From contig NZ_AP023420.1 in NCBI RefSeq assembly GCF_018408705.1, forward strand, positions 2,108,001-2,172,000: a stretch of DNA of 64,000 nucleotides, given 5' to 3'. Shown here piece by piece: positions 16,307-25,544 of the stretch. The stretch comes from Pusillibacter faecalis. GTDB lineage: Bacteria; Bacillota; Clostridia; Oscillospirales; Oscillospiraceae. Positions within the stretch are counted from its first letter, which is position 1; every line of letters starts with the position of its first letter. The position numbers and the translations under genes are program-made. A model generated the notes under the pieces. It did not search any database, was not told the origin of the DNA, and saw only the letters and a list, made by a program, of their open reading frames with translations.

Positions 16307-17080
16307 ATGAATATTGAAAGGGCAGCAGACATTCTGTACAAAGCGGAAAACGAGCGCAGGCAGGTGGCAATGCTCAGCCAGGACAATCCTGACATGACGA
16401 TTGACGACGCCTATATGGTGCAGCTGCGCAACATCGCCCGTAGAGTGGAGGCTGGAGAGAAGATCGTTGGCATGAAGATCGGCCTAACCAGCAAGGCCAT
16501 GCAGCAGCTGCTCGGCGTGGATGTGCCGGACTACGGACACCTGCTGAGCTCCATGCTTCTACTGGAAGGGCAGCCCTGTCTGGCGGATGAGCTGATTCAG
16601 CCCAAGGTGGAGGGTGAGCTGGCCTTCTGTCTGAGGGCGCCCTTGAAGGGCCCCTCCGTGACGATCGCGGACGTGTATAACGCCACAGAATATGTGGTTC
16701 CCGCACTGGAGATTGTGGACTCCCGGATCAAGGACTGGAAGATCAAGCTGGTGGACACAATCGCTGACAATGGGTCCTCTGCCCGACTGGTGGTGGGCAG
16801 CCGCATGACGCCAATTCACCAGGTGGATATGCGGCTGACGGGTATGACTCTGGAAAAGAATGGTGAACTGGTGAACAGTGGCACGACCGCGGAGGTCTGG
16901 GGGAATCCCGCGGCGGCGGTGGCCTGGCTTGCCAATGCGCTTTCAGCCTATGATATTGAGTTAGCGGCAGGCAGTATTGTGCTGGCCGGAGCCCTGACAG
17001 CGGCGCTGCCGGCAAAGGCGGGCGACTCTTTTACTGCCAGCTTCTGCGGGTTGGGCAGTGTCAGCGTGAGATTTGTATAA
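16307..17080 (+). CDS. 2-oxopent-4-enoate hydratase / 4-oxalocrotonate decarboxylase family protein (MhpD-like)
   Basis: 257 residues; ATG 16307 preferred to 16283 for its GGAAGAGACGC site. The family signature is clear: GMKIGLTSKAMQQLLGV, PDYGHLLSSM, PKVEGELAFCL (metal-binding Glu pair), VVPALEIVDSRI and GSIVLAGALTAALP near the end. Members hydrate 2-hydroxy-2,4-dienoates or decarboxylate 4-oxalocrotonate with Mg2+ in meta-cleavage pathways. No aldolase follows, so the classical pyruvate-forming route is incomplete here. Its substrate is probably a dienol/2-oxo acid formed in this island (inference). Confidence 0.85.
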   Translation: MNIERAADILYKAENERRQVAMLSQDNPDMTIDDAYMVQLRNIARRVEAGEKIVGMKIGLTSKAMQQLLGVDVPDYGHLLSSMLLLEGQPCLADELIQPKVEGELAFCLRAPLKGPSVTIADVYNATEYVVPALEIVDSRIKDWKIKLVDTIADNGSSARLVVGSRMTPIHQVDMRLTGMTLEKNGELVNSGTTAEVWGNPAAAVAWLANALSAYDIELAAGSIVLAGALTAALPAKAGDSFTASFCGLGSVSVRFV

Positions 17081-17124
17081 GACGTATCTTGAAACCATTC
17101 TAGTTATTTACAGGAGGATACACT

Positions 17125-17754
17125 GTGAAACATGTAACGTTGAAAGCAGTCGTGGATCAAGAGCTCTGTATCGGCTGCAAGCTCTGCGAGAAGGTATGCC
17201 CCGTCTATGCCATTTCTGTTGTGGACAAAAAGGCAACGCTGCAGGATGACCACAAGTGCCGGGGCTGCGCGAACTGCGCGGACCGCTGCCCGCGCTATGC
17301 CATCAAGATGGTGGAACGGGACGATCCCTTTGATGTGGGTGTGGATGTAAGTCAATTTGACCCTGAAAAGATCCGGGAGATCTGCAAAAGGGCACACCTG
17401 AACCCGGAACAGGTCCTGTGCTACTGTGTCGGCACCCGGGCGGAGGAGGTGGCTGCGGCGCTCCTTTCCGGCGCGACTACTCCGGAGGAGGTCTCCTCTA
17501 TGACCGGAATGCGCACAGGGTGCACCATCGAGTGCATCCAGCCCATGCTCCGCATGGTCAAGGCCGCCGGCAATGAGCTGCATCCCGATCCCAATGGGTA
17601 CCAGTGGTATGGAACCACCGTGACCGCGTGGGACATCCCCGAGGCGGTCAAAGAGAAGTACAGCTCCCGCGGCTTCTACTTTGATGAGGACCGGAGGCTG
17701 CTGGATGAGATTGCGGAGATCCGCGTGAATGATTCTGCCAAGGAGGATCAGTAA
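17125..17754 (+). CDS. 2[4Fe-4S] ferredoxin with BFD-like [2Fe-2S] domain
   Basis: 209 residues from GTG 17125 behind AGGAGG. Two ferredoxin motifs lie in residues about 15-60 (CIGCKLCEKVCP and CRGCANCADRCP). A BFD-like helical [2Fe-2S] domain follows about residues 97-150 (CYCVGTRAEEVAAAL .. MRTGCTIECIQPML). The combination suggests an electron carrier for a redox enzyme in the operon. It may serve to reactivate or reduce a neighbouring enzyme. Stop overlaps the Shine-Dalgarno region of the next gene. Confidence 0.85.
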   Translation: MKHVTLKAVVDQELCIGCKLCEKVCPVYAISVVDKKATLQDDHKCRGCANCADRCPRYAIKMVERDDPFDVGVDVSQFDPEKIREICKRAHLNPEQVLCYCVGTRAEEVAAALLSGATTPEEVSSMTGMRTGCTIECIQPMLRMVKAAGNELHPDPNGYQWYGTTVTAWDIPEAVKEKYSSRGFYFDEDRRLLDEIAEIRVNDSAKEDQ

Positions 17755-17755
17755 T

Positions 17756-19225
17756 ATGGAAAACAAGATGATGCATCCCCCCATTATGCCGATTGCGCCC
17801 AGACCCTCCCAATACGGTATTGAACCTGCTCTTGTGAAAAGGAGAGTGGCGGAGATGCCGGGTATGGTCTCGCTGAAGCTCAAGGAGCTGTTCCCGGATT
17901 TGCCGGATGTTATTTACCCAGGACCGGAAGACGCGCTGGAGAAGCTATATGAGGTGGCGAAGGAAGAGCTGCGCAAGGTGGACATGAGCATGATTCAGCC
18001 GGATCAGTCCGTGAATGTGCTGGCTTCCCATCACGGTTTCACGCTGTTCGGCGGCCAGCCCTATGCAATCCTGCTCAAGGCCATCCGTGACGTTATCATT
18101 GAAAAGACCGGTTGCCGGAATATCCGGCTGCGTGCTGGCGTTGGCATGCGCTTCCGCGAGACGGAGGAGTATATGAAGCGCTACGGCTTGGATACTTATT
18201 ACGAGGGCAAGGTTAAGGGAATTGCTCCTGTGGATGAGGGAATTCCCATTGAGACGGAAGTAGGCACGCTCTATGGCCTGAAGTCCGTCTATGACGCGGA
18301 TTGGATCATCCACGCCCACCATACCGATGTGCGCGAGGTCCACTTTCACAGACAGATCGATAAGGCCGTCAAGCCTTTCGGTATGTCCTACGCGCGTATT
18401 GAGACTAGATCCACCTACCACCAGAATCTGGGGCCCAGGGCTGCTAACTTTACGGCACGCGCCATCTTTGAGTCGGAGTTCGTACAGAGCAAATTTGCTT
18501 TTGCGGCCTTTTTAAATGTAGGTCCCCACGGCGTCATCGGCGTGGACGCAGATAATGACCTGTACGCTGTCAACGACCGCGCGACCTTCATAGGCTGCCA
18601 GATTTACGGCAAAATCATGACGTTGTTTGGAGAGATTGACGAGTGTATTGCGGCGCTGGACTTCCCCTGCCCAGTGCCCTATGTGTTCTCTGCCGGCGTT
18701 ATTTACGCCAACTTTGTGGGCGCTAACACGGATCTGTACGACATGGAAAAAACGCCGTTGCCTGCGTATACCTGGTATACAGAGGCATTCTACGGCAAAA
18801 ACGGCAAGCCTCTGCTGGACGGGATTCCCCCGCTGAATCCGGCTATCAAGATGTGCGTGCACAACTACTCCTGGACCGGGTACCCTTCTGCATTCTTTTC
18901 TGAGCATATCCCCACAGTTGTCGTGGGTGCAGAGCAGGCCAAGATGTTCGACATGGAGCCCATGAATATCAAATACATGGATCACGCTGTCGTCGCCAAG
19001 ACCACGGAGGGAGCCATGAACTTCGCCTATAACGCCACGGGAACCGACAAGGTCATCATCTTTGACGGCGCCATGGGTGGCCTGAATTGTTCCAGATCCC
19101 TGGCAGAGCTGTTGATTGCCAAGGCGCCAGAGGTTAGCGAGCGGGTGGAAAAGGAATTGATGCCCAAGTGGTTCCGTCAGCGCGGAGTGGACATGTCCGT
19201 GCTGAACAAGCTAAAGAACCGATAA
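17756..19225 (+). CDS. LarA-superfamily (DUF2088-like) protein, probable nickel-pincer-dependent enzyme
   Basis: 489 residues from ATG 17756 (AGGAGG nine bases before it). The fold cues follow LarA: an ETEEYMKRYG block like the LarA T-x-E-E..LG block, a VGTLYGLKSVYDADWII strand region, then H196-x9-K206-x15-H222. That spacing equals H174/K184/H200 of Thermoanaerobacterium lactate racemase, the catalytic base, the cofactor-linked Lys and the nickel ligand. The second catalytic His (H108) position holds Arg132 instead, and the N-terminal D-x-T-R motif is replaced by SHHGFT (91-96). So it is a divergent member whose reaction may not be racemisation. The lar operon 4 kb away supports nickel-pincer use. 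Alternative: an unrelated metal enzyme. Confidence 0.58.
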   Translation: MENKMMHPPIMPIAPRPSQYGIEPALVKRRVAEMPGMVSLKLKELFPDLPDVIYPGPEDALEKLYEVAKEELRKVDMSMIQPDQSVNVLASHHGFTLFGGQPYAILLKAIRDVIIEKTGCRNIRLRAGVGMRFRETEEYMKRYGLDTYYEGKVKGIAPVDEGIPIETEVGTLYGLKSVYDADWIIHAHHTDVREVHFHRQIDKAVKPFGMSYARIETRSTYHQNLGPRAANFTARAIFESEFVQSKFAFAAFLNVGPHGVIGVDADNDLYAVNDRATFIGCQIYGKIMTLFGEIDECIAALDFPCPVPYVFSAGVIYANFVGANTDLYDMEKTPLPAYTWYTEAFYGKNGKPLLDGIPPLNPAIKMCVHNYSWTGYPSAFFSEHIPTVVVGAEQAKMFDMEPMNIKYMDHAVVAKTTEGAMNFAYNATGTDKVIIFDGAMGGLNCSRSLAELLIAKAPEVSERVEKELMPKWFRQRGVDMSVLNKLKNR

Positions 19226-19247
19226 AAAAACACCCGCTTTCAGTGAG

Positions 19248-19265
19248 CCACTGTCCGGACAGTGG
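19248..19265. repeat. 18-bp perfect palindrome in the LarA-like/UbiD gap
   Basis: CCACTGTCCGGACAGTGG, midway in a 122-bp gap inside the operon, preceded by a run of seven A. Could be a regulatory site or mRNA hairpin; no U-tract follows. Confidence 0.5.
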
Positions 19266-19347
19266 GAGCATGGATGGTCGCATGCACCGTTGCTCCAGCC
19301 CGTCCGGGGAGGTATACTGATCGGAGCGGGGGAGAGGAGCGTTGCTG

Positions 19348-20694
19348 ATGAAGCCGATTTTGCGCGACTGGCTGAAGGAGCTGGAGAGCCAGGGCACACT
19401 TAAAAAGATTCACAAGACGGTGAGCCCCATCCACGAGCTTGCCGCGGTGGGCAAAAAGTTGGAGCCCGACTGCGGCGCACTGTTTGAGCATGTAGAGGGA
19501 AGTGACATGCCGGTTCTCACCGGAATCGTTACCTCCCGAGAGGCAATTGCCCGCTCCATGGGGCTGACCTATCCGCAGCTCATGGAAAAGTTTACCGAGG
19601 CTCTGAGCAATTTGACACCATGCAGGATTGTGGATGGCGCAGGCCTTGCGGTGAAAGAGCGCATCATGATCGGGGACCAAGTAGATCTGGGCATGCTGCC
19701 TGCCTGTGTGCATCATGAAAAGGACGGCGGACGATACCTGACCGCCGCGCTGTGCATCACCAAGGACCCGGAGACCGGAATCCGCAACGTGGCGATTCAC
19801 CGCCATGAGATCCGAGATAGGAATCATCTTGGCGCTTTACTGTTGCCGCGGCACACCAACCAGCTGTTCAACATGGCAGAGGCAGCCGGAAGGCCGCTGG
19901 AAATCGCGCTGGCAATCGGAGTCCATCCCTCCTTACTGCTGGCCTCCCAGGCCACCACGCAACTTGGCGTTGATGAGTTTGAGATCGGCGGAACCCTGTT
20001 GGGAGAGCCAGTGGAGCTGACCCGCTGTGAGACGGTAGACATTGAGGTGCCGGTGGAGAGCGAGATCATTCTGGAGGGGCGGATTCTGCCCCATGTGCGG
20101 GAGGCCGAGGGCCCTTTTGGAGAATATCCCCGTACCTATGGCCCCGAGGCACCCCGGCATGTCATTGAGATCACGGCAGTCACCTGCCGGAGCCAGCCCT
20201 ACTACCACACGATTATTCCAGCCACCATGGAGCATCTGTTGCTGGGGGCTGTTTCCCGTGAGGCCACGATGATGCAGCTTATCCGGCAGGCTACGCCTAA
20301 CATCAAAAACGTGCATATTACGCCGGCAAGTGGCTGCCGCTATCACGTGGTGCTCCAAATAGCTCAAAAGTATGAGGGCGAGGCCAAAAATGCCATGTTT
20401 GCCGCCTTTGCCAGCAGCACAGAGATCAAGCACGTGGTGGCCGTCGATACCGATATTGACATCTACGATCCCCAGGACGTGGAGTGGGCAATCGCCAACC
20501 GCGTGCAGGCATCCCGGGACGTATTCGTGATTTCAGGCGCCATGGGGAATAAGTTGGACCCATCCTCGAATCACGGGACAAGCGACAAGATGGGGATTGA
20601 CGCCACGATCCCTGTGGATGCCGACCGTGCAAGATATGAAAAGATCCGCATCTCCGGGTTTGATCATGTTGATCTGAGGGACTATTTGGATTGA
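19348..20694 (+). CDS. UbiD-family prenyl-FMN-dependent (de)carboxylase
   Basis: 448 residues from ATG 19348 (GGAGAGGAGC upstream; a TTG two codons earlier is possible). The catalytic triad of UbiD enzymes is intact: R152 in HRHEI, E254 and E259 in EAEGPFGEYP; N147 fits the metal site. UbiD enzymes reversibly decarboxylate aromatic or unsaturated carboxylic acids. The partner flavin prenyltransferase UbiX and an LpdD-like protein are encoded 12 kb downstream in the same island. Last gene of the first operon. Closest functional type could be hydroxybenzoate/gallate or a heteroaromatic acid decarboxylase; not decidable by eye. Confidence 0.9.
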   Translation: MKPILRDWLKELESQGTLKKIHKTVSPIHELAAVGKKLEPDCGALFEHVEGSDMPVLTGIVTSREAIARSMGLTYPQLMEKFTEALSNLTPCRIVDGAGLAVKERIMIGDQVDLGMLPACVHHEKDGGRYLTAALCITKDPETGIRNVAIHRHEIRDRNHLGALLLPRHTNQLFNMAEAAGRPLEIALAIGVHPSLLLASQATTQLGVDEFEIGGTLLGEPVELTRCETVDIEVPVESEIILEGRILPHVREAEGPFGEYPRTYGPEAPRHVIEITAVTCRSQPYYHTIIPATMEHLLLGAVSREATMMQLIRQATPNIKNVHITPASGCRYHVVLQIAQKYEGEAKNAMFAAFASSTEIKHVVAVDTDIDIYDPQDVEWAIANRVQASRDVFVISGAMGNKLDPSSNHGTSDKMGIDATIPVDADRARYEKIRISGFDHVDLRDYLD

Positions 20695-20737
20695 CAGCCC
20701 GGAGGGGCGGGGCGCACCCACAGGTGGTTTTATGGAA

Positions 20738-20775
20738 AAGGGGCAGGAGTCCGATGAATCGGGCTCCTGCCCCTT
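20738..20775. terminator. Hairpin terminator between the UbiD-like and LysR genes
   Basis: 12-bp perfect outer stem (20738-20749 / 20764-20775), extended by an inner CCGAT/ATCGG stem. A T-run (TTTTCC) follows on the minus strand only, so it best serves the LysR gene and may also stop the UbiD-like operon. Confidence 0.75.
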
Positions 20776-20819
20776 CGTGCGGCGGAGGGGGATATGACTG
20801 CTGAGTGAGGGCGCTGCCG

Positions 20820-21710
20820 TTAAGTGGCCTTGACGGCAGCCAGCACATCCTGGCGAAACGCGCGCTCCGCGAGGGAGAGCTGGCGGTCACACCGGTGGAC
20901 CAGAACGACATTGGTCGAAACATTGACGTCGCGCAAGCGGAGAAGCTTAAACTCAGGGTTGTTGATTGCCTCGGCGTCGGCAACAGTGACGCGGGCGACC
21001 AGCGAGTGGTCGTTGGCGACAAGGTTATAAATCTGGAGAGCCTGATTCGTCTGAAAGACAATAAGCGGATGGATATGATGCTCTTCAAACAGCTGATCCA
21101 GTTTTGCGCGGATAGCGGTGCGCTGCGCGGGGAAAATCATGCGGGCACCCTGCAGCTGCTCAATGGGGATCTCGTTCAGCTGGGCCAGGGGATTACTTCG
21201 GTGAACGATGAAACAGTGTTCGACCCAGAAGAGTGGAATGACCTCAAACTGACTACCCCAATCATCAATATCATAGCTGATTGCAAAATTACACTCGTCA
21301 TTTTCGAGGTATTGGGCACAGTCACTGGAGTAGCACTCGCCGATGGAAATCTCTATGCCGGAGGTGTTGTCCAGCAGGAGCCGCTGAAGCGCCAGCGGGC
21401 TCTTGGAGATGATGTTATAGACACAGATGACGGAGATGTGGTTGTCGGAGCCGCCGGAGAACAGGAAATGGTTCTGCAGCTTATCAAATTCGGACACAAT
21501 GCTCGAGGCCTGTTCCAGGAAAAACTTCCCTTGGTCCGTTAGAACCAGGGAGTTGCTCTTCCGATAAAACAGATCACAGTGAAGCTCAGACTCCAGCCGG
21601 CGGACCGCACTGCTCAATCCCTGCTGTGAGATAAACAAACTCTCTGCGGCGTGGGAGATGCTCCCATGTTTGCAGATTTCGAGAAAGTACTTCATCTGTT
21701 TAATATCCAT
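20820..21710 (-). CDS. LysR-family transcriptional regulator
   Basis: 296 residues. The N-terminal winged HTH is standard (MDIKQMKYFLEICKHGSISH, AAESLFISQQGLSSAVRRLE). The effector domain occupies residues about 90-290. It is transcribed away from the CoA-transferase operon across a 335-bp gap, the usual LysR arrangement in which the regulator controls the divergent operon. The likely target is therefore the CoA-transferase/POR operon. The effector is unknown. Confidence 0.9.
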   Translation of the reverse strand: MDIKQMKYFLEICKHGSISHAAESLFISQQGLSSAVRRLESELHCDLFYRKSNSLVLTDQGKFFLEQASSIVSEFDKLQNHFLFSGGSDNHISVICVYNIISKSPLALQRLLLDNTSGIEISIGECYSSDCAQYLENDECNFAISYDIDDWGSQFEVIPLFWVEHCFIVHRSNPLAQLNEIPIEQLQGARMIFPAQRTAIRAKLDQLFEEHHIHPLIVFQTNQALQIYNLVANDHSLVARVTVADAEAINNPEFKLLRLRDVNVSTNVVLVHRCDRQLSLAERAFRQDVLAAVKAT

Positions 21711-22045
21711 GGCCCGTATCCTTTCCGAAAAACTTGCACGGAGATGAGGTGATATCGGTCAAAATAACGATAAGTTTTTATGATAAAAATAACATGTTTT
21801 TTGATTTTTGTCAAATTTCCTTGCACGATTGACTTGAAAACAGCGGCCTAGGTGAAAAAACTTTGTCTAAAATGGCCAGCAACTCTTTGTTGTAAGCCGG
21901 CAACTTTCTGTGGGGAAAGGTAAGAAATACTTGTGATTGGCGCTATTTTATACTGTTTGTGATACGCAAAAATCCTCCATATAATGAAAGTAATCTGAGA
22001 TAAAAGATGTAAGTGTCAAAACTGCAGGGTAAGGAGAACAGCGCC
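21711..22045. promoter_or_regulatory. Divergent control region, LysR gene / CoA-transferase operon
   Basis: 335 bases without a gene, AT-rich near the LysR start. It holds AT-rich dyads near 21760-21800 and the forward promoter listed separately. A LysR T-N11-A box is likely here but several candidates exist and none stands out. Confidence 0.6.
21957..21985 (+). promoter_or_regulatory. Promoter of the CoA-transferase/POR operon
   Basis: TTGTGA (21957-21962), 17-bp spacer, perfect TATAAT (21980-21985), giving a leader of about 53 bases. Confidence 0.8.
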
Positions 22046-23362
22046 ATGAATTATGAAGGAATATATCGGTCAAAGCTGACGGATAAATCCACGGCGATGG
22101 ATTTGGTCAAATCCAACGACAGGATCATGGTCTATGGTGGAGCAAATGTGTTTTTGGAGAGCCTCTGTGAGAGAAGCGAGCAGCTGGAAAATGTGGAGCT
22201 CTACACCATGTTCATGCTGAACCAGGATTATCCGTTTCTGAGAGGCCAGACCGAGGGACATATCACGCATTACGGAACATTTGTCAGCCCTCCAATGCGG
22301 GCTGCCGCAAAGGATGGCTTCCCGCAGGGAACCATTCTGGCCCACTATAGCGACACAGACCGCATGGTACAGCAGAGAATCAAGCCTACTTTTATGTTTG
22401 TTCAGTGTACCCCCATGGACAGCGAGGGTTATTTCACCATGGGCTTCAATTCCTTAGGCCACGCCATCGGCATTGAGATGGCGGAGAGGATCGTAGTTCA
22501 GGTCAACCCCCGGCTGCCTCGGATTCTGGGAGAGTGCAACAAGATCCATATCAGTAAGGTGACTGCAGTCTTTGAGGAGGAGGCGCAGCTGTACACAGCC
22601 CCTAAGAAAGAAGTTTTTGATGAGACTGATTATAAGGCGGCACAGCTGATCGCCGACCGGATTCCCAACGGCGCGACGCTGCAGATCGGCGTCGGGCGAA
22701 TCCCCGACGCAGTGGGGAATCTGCTGGACGGCCACAAAGACTTGGGCGTTCACACGGAGATGTTTTCCGTCTCGCTGATGAATCTCATGAAAAAGGGCGT
22801 CATTAACAACAGCCGGAAATCCTTGAAACCCGGAAAGACCGTGTTTGCGTTCGCAGGCGGACAGCGGGCCACCCAGGAAATTTACGATTTCGTGGACAAC
22901 AACCCCGACATTGAGATGAACCCAATTTCCTGGGTCAACGATCCGTATGTGGTCGCAGAGCTTACGAACTTCATCTCCATCAACTCCGCGATTGCGGTGG
23001 ATCTGACCGGTCAGGTCTGTTCGGAGAGCATTGGCACCACCACCTTCAGCGGCCCGGGCGGGCAGGCGGACTTTATCCGCGGAGCCAAGCTGGCCCCTGG
23101 CGGACAGTCCTACATTCTCATCAATTCCACCGGTAAGAAAAAAGATGGAACGCTCTTCTCCAAGATCAACCTGGCGCTGGCCCCCGGTTCTGGTGTCACA
23201 GGCTCTCGGGCCGACGTGCAGTACATTGTGACGGAGTACGGTGTCGCGGAGATCCGCTTCCGCAGCATTGCGGAGCGTGCCCGGGCCATGATTTCCATCG
23301 CGCACCCCCAGTTCCGTGAGCAGCTGACGTATGAGGCCAGAAAGGCTGGCTACTTCATCTGA
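22046..23362 (+). CDS. Acetyl-CoA hydrolase/CoA-transferase family protein (4-hydroxybutyrate CoA-transferase-like)
   Basis: 438 residues; ATG 22046 follows AAGGAGAACAGCGCC. The family pattern is complete: LQIGVGRIPDAVGNLL, then GVHTEMFS with the catalytic Glu238, and FSGPGGQADFIRGA plus YIVTEYGVAEIRFRS toward the end. These enzymes swap CoA between acetyl-CoA and a short or hydroxylated acid through a glutamyl-CoA intermediate. Next to a pyruvate-type oxidoreductase it may recycle CoA between acyl-CoA product and substrate acid. First gene of the second operon. Confidence 0.9.
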   Translation: MNYEGIYRSKLTDKSTAMDLVKSNDRIMVYGGANVFLESLCERSEQLENVELYTMFMLNQDYPFLRGQTEGHITHYGTFVSPPMRAAAKDGFPQGTILAHYSDTDRMVQQRIKPTFMFVQCTPMDSEGYFTMGFNSLGHAIGIEMAERIVVQVNPRLPRILGECNKIHISKVTAVFEEEAQLYTAPKKEVFDETDYKAAQLIADRIPNGATLQIGVGRIPDAVGNLLDGHKDLGVHTEMFSVSLMNLMKKGVINNSRKSLKPGKTVFAFAGGQRATQEIYDFVDNNPDIEMNPISWVNDPYVVAELTNFISINSAIAVDLTGQVCSESIGTTTFSGPGGQADFIRGAKLAPGGQSYILINSTGKKKDGTLFSKINLALAPGSGVTGSRADVQYIVTEYGVAEIRFRSIAERARAMISIAHPQFREQLTYEARKAGYFI

Positions 23363-23444
23363 CACGGCCCCAGAGGAGTTAGAGGATATCTGTGTCAATC
23401 AAGTCCCAAGCAAGAACAAAAAACGAGAAAAGGAATGGTGAACA

Positions 23445-24329
23445 ATGAGTGAGATCAGATTGCATGGCCGTGGCGGCCAGGGTGTTGTCGTCGCAGCTGA
23501 GGTCATGTCCAACGCCATGATGAAGCAGGGAAAGTACTGCTCTGTTTTTCCCTCGTTCGGCATTGAGCGAAGAGGCACTGCGGTCATCGCGTTTGCGCGG
23601 GTTGCGGATGCGCCTGTCCGGGAGAAGAGCAAGTGCTATCACCCAGACATTTTAATGGTGTTTGATCCTTCTTTGCTGAGCAAGCCCGAGACCTATGAGG
23701 GCTTCCGCAACGGCGGGACCATCGTTGCCTGCGGTACAGATGTCAACGAGGTTCTAGCCTCCGGTGTCAAGCCCGGAAGAATCGTGATGGTGGACGGACT
23801 GAAGATCGCCTTTGAAACCATTAAGAAGAATATTACCAACATGATTATGCTGGGCACCTTTGCGAAGGCCACCGGTATGGTGGGAATCGAGGACCTACAG
23901 GCCGCCATGGTGACAGGCCTAGGTCCCGCGATGGCCAAGAAGAACGAGACCGCCATGAAGCGCGGCTATGATGAGGCTGTCATTTACGATTACGACAATG
24001 TCGAGAAGGAAGAAAAGGCCAAACCGCTGTTTCTGGAGCACATTACCTCCTGTAAACAACCGCCCAAACCCGCCTACGAGGCTCCTTGGGGCGACACCTC
24101 CGAGACCTATCAGATCGCCGCCACGGGGACCTGGAGATTCCGCCGTCCCGTGGTGGAGAAGGAGAACTGCGTCAAGTGCGGAATCTGCGCCTCCTATTGT
24201 CCTGTCCAGTGCATCAAGACGGACAACGAGGGCTATTACGTCCCCGATTATGACTATTGCAAGGGGTGCGGTATCTGTGTGAACGAATGCCCCAAGAAGA
24301 CGATCTCTATGCAGCTGGAAGAGAAATAA
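23445..24329 (+). CDS. 2-oxoacid:ferredoxin oxidoreductase, fused gamma and delta subunits
   Basis: 294 residues. Residues 1-about 180 are the gamma subunit (IRLHGRGGQGVVVAAEVMS, SFGIERRGTAV, typical of PorG). Residues about 225-290 are the delta ferredoxin with two 4Fe-4S motifs, CVKCGICASYCP and CKGCGICVNECP. Gamma and delta are separate in many archaea and fused here. With the next two genes it forms a full heteromeric POR that decarboxylates a 2-oxo acid to acyl-CoA and reduces ferredoxin. Confidence 0.92.
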   Translation: MSEIRLHGRGGQGVVVAAEVMSNAMMKQGKYCSVFPSFGIERRGTAVIAFARVADAPVREKSKCYHPDILMVFDPSLLSKPETYEGFRNGGTIVACGTDVNEVLASGVKPGRIVMVDGLKIAFETIKKNITNMIMLGTFAKATGMVGIEDLQAAMVTGLGPAMAKKNETAMKRGYDEAVIYDYDNVEKEEKAKPLFLEHITSCKQPPKPAYEAPWGDTSETYQIAATGTWRFRRPVVEKENCVKCGICASYCPVQCIKTDNEGYYVPDYDYCKGCGICVNECPKKTISMQLEEK

Positions 24330-24346
24330 GAGGGAGGTAACAAGAA

Positions 24347-25525
24347 ATGCTGAAGGTTTTAAGTGGTAACAAGGCTGCCGTCTATGGTGCAAAGCTGGCC
24401 CGTGTGGAAGTGGCAGCCGTGTATCCCATCACTCCGCAGTCCCAGATTTCCGAGGATATTACCAAGGTCGTCGCGGCCGGCGAGCTGGACTGCGATATTA
24501 TCGAGGTGGAGGGCGAGCACTCCGCGATGAGCGCAATCATCGGCGCCAGCACGGTGGGCGCACGTGTCTTTACGGCAACCTCCTCCTGGGGGCTTGCCTA
24601 CATGAACGAGCCGCTGATGGTCTGTGCCGGCATGCGGATTCCCGCCGTCATGGTAGACGTGACCCGGGAGACCCCTGCCCAGCGCGGCGTCAGCACCAGC
24701 CGCCAGGATGTTATGACCGTGAGAGACTGCGGCTGGCTGGAGTTGGACCCCGCCTCCCCGCAGGAGGTTCTTGACTCTGTCTTGATGGCCTATCGTCTGG
24801 CGGAGGACCCTGAGATTCTGCTGCCTGTGATGGTGGCCAGCGACGGCTTCTATATGTCCCACGCCTATGAACCTGTCGATGTTCCCACGCAAGAGCAGGT
24901 TGACCAGTTCCTGGAGCCGGTCTCCGGCTGCAACCGGACGACATTTCAGGACGGCAGGGCAATGCAGTTTGATGTAGGCTATTCCGGCGTGAACTTTATC
25001 AAGTACCGCTACCAGACACAGAAGGCAATTGAAAAGGCCAAGGAGGTATTTCCCAGAATTGAGAGGGAATTTGAGGAGATCTTTGGAAGAAAGTATGGCG
25101 GTATGATTGAGGAGTATTTCTCCCAGGATGCTGACGTCCTGCTGATGACCGCCGGCTCCGCCGCAGGCAATGCAAAGGCTGTGGTGGACTCCGCCCGCGA
25201 GTACGGTCTGAACGTGGGACTGATCCGAGAGCGCATGTTCCGCCCCTATCCCAAGGAGGAACTGCGGCGCATTCTGAAGGGGAAAAAGGCCGTTGGCATC
25301 ATCGACCGCAGTATCTGCTTAGGCTGGGACTGCGGACACCTGATGCAGGAGACCCAGGCCGCGCTCTGCGGCATGGAGGATGCCCCCAAGCTGGTGAACT
25401 TCATCGACGGCCTGTCCAGCACGGATGTGACCATCGAACATATTGAACGTGCTCTGGCCATCACACTGGCCGCCGCAAAGGGCGAGACCGTGGACGAGTG
25501 CAACTGGCTGAGCTGGGAAGACTAA
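24347..25525 (+). CDS. porA: 2-oxoacid:ferredoxin oxidoreductase alpha subunit
   Basis: 392 residues behind GGGAGG. The YPITPQSQISE motif near residue 27 and EVEGEHSAMSAIIGAS match PorA of pyruvate-type enzymes, and the C-terminal part has the RPYPKEELRRIL and IDRSICLGW blocks. It binds the substrate side of the active site with PorB. Pyruvate is the most likely substrate by similarity, but a larger 2-oxo acid made by the neighbouring dehydrogenase is possible. Confidence 0.92.
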   Translation: MLKVLSGNKAAVYGAKLARVEVAAVYPITPQSQISEDITKVVAAGELDCDIIEVEGEHSAMSAIIGASTVGARVFTATSSWGLAYMNEPLMVCAGMRIPAVMVDVTRETPAQRGVSTSRQDVMTVRDCGWLELDPASPQEVLDSVLMAYRLAEDPEILLPVMVASDGFYMSHAYEPVDVPTQEQVDQFLEPVSGCNRTTFQDGRAMQFDVGYSGVNFIKYRYQTQKAIEKAKEVFPRIEREFEEIFGRKYGGMIEEYFSQDADVLLMTAGSAAGNAKAVVDSAREYGLNVGLIRERMFRPYPKEELRRILKGKKAVGIIDRSICLGWDCGHLMQETQAALCGMEDAPKLVNFIDGLSSTDVTIEHIERALAITLAAAKGETVDECNWLSWED

Positions 25526-25544
25526 GAAAGGGAGGCAATAGAAA

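Noticed and set aside
21920..21990. Copy of the 28-bp island operator before the CoA-transferase gene
   Set aside because: Only scattered AT-rich similarity; the TTTGATAAT core is absent, so that operon is better assigned to LysR control.
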